Source of the DNA: Bacillota bacterium
GTDB lineage: Bacteria > Bacillota > Desulfitobacteriia > Desulfitobacteriales > JAJXUE01
DNA: 36,303 nucleotides
Direction: 5' to 3'
NCBI GenBank assembly: GCA_021811155.1
Contig: JAJZPO010000023.1
Span: 1 to 36,303, forward strand
Position 1 is the first letter of the stretch; the number at the start of each line of letters is the position of its first letter. The notes under the pieces were generated by a model that had not been told where the DNA came from, ran no database searches, and saw only the letters and a list, made by a program, of their open reading frames with translations. Below are positions 36,180 to 36,303 of the stretch, one piece after another. A program made the translations under genes and the position numbers.

Positions 36180-36208
36180 ATAATATTCGAGGCCATTGGG
36201 GAAATCAA
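36180..36208 (-). promoter_or_regulatory. groESL promoter
   Basis: TTGATT (36208-36203) and TATTAT (36185-36180) are 17 bases apart on the minus strand, ending 13 bases before the CIRCE element, the usual vegetative-sigma promoter layout for HrcA-controlled groESL. Confidence 0.75.
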
Positions 36209-36303
36209 CCCCCTTTTTGGAGAAATAATCCGCAAATTGAACTGTTTACCCAGATTATCCTTATTTATCCGAACCGGCAAGAAGACTCCTGTCCTCTAGA
36301 GGC

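Noticed and set aside
36293-36302. CCTCTAGAGG palindrome at the right edge
   Set aside because: Ten bases, no partner copy seen and no clear promoter relation; consistent with chance.

Overview
The window looks like a chromosomal segment of an anaerobic Firmicute, most likely near the Peptococcaceae/Desulfotomaculum-Pelotomaculum group. This is an inference from content: CIRCE-controlled groESL, an N-type selenocysteine formate dehydrogenase with a Tat leader, GGAGG-type ribosome binding sites, intermediate GC, a MoxR-DUF58-transglutaminase block beside hpt and guaA, and small palindromic repeats of a kind I associate with that group. No rRNA, tRNA, CRISPR array or complete insertion sequence was seen.

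Region 1 (about 58-15682) is a surface-glycan locus. A long run of minus-strand genes reads, in transcription order, GT2 glycosyltransferase, gmd, GT11 fucosyltransferase, rfbG, rfbH, an NAD-dependent sugar reductase/epimerase, a thiamine-diphosphate (ThDP) carboligase, a broken GT2 gene, two GT2 genes and two GT-B glycosyltransferases. Most junctions overlap by 4 bases or less. The cytidylyltransferase rfbF, which starts the CDP-sugar pathway, sits apart on the plus strand beside a GT2 gene, and another GT2 gene diverges from it. RfbF, RfbG and RfbH make CDP-4-keto-3,6-dideoxyglucose. With an acetolactate-synthase-like carboligase and a reductase next to them, the natural reading is a two-carbon-branched 3,6-dideoxysugar of the yersiniose type. 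No flippase, polymerase, RfbI-type reductase or GDP-fucose synthase is present in the window.

Region 2 (15869-18269) is a plus-strand two-gene ABC transporter ending in a strong bidirectional hairpin.

Region 3 (18321-25027) is a minus-strand formate dehydrogenase operon: fdnG with in-frame UGA and SECIS, fdnH, fdnI, fdhE. Upstream, behind its own terminator, lies a membrane protein joining an extracytoplasmic Cache sensor and HAMP domain directly to a CitB/DpiA-type DNA-binding domain, with no kinase or receiver. It is the most unusual single protein here and a candidate regulator of the operon.

Region 4 (25115-26286) is a small plus-strand accessory island: a short helix-turn-helix protein translationally coupled to a class II Fic protein, followed by a fragment of a zinc-ribbon protein.

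Region 5 (26320-36208) is housekeeping on the minus strand: groES-groEL with CIRCE, a membrane-anchored hypothetical protein, MoxR, DUF58, transglutaminase, hpt and guaA. A roughly 300-base non-coding element with imperfect terminal inverted repeats lies upstream of moxR.
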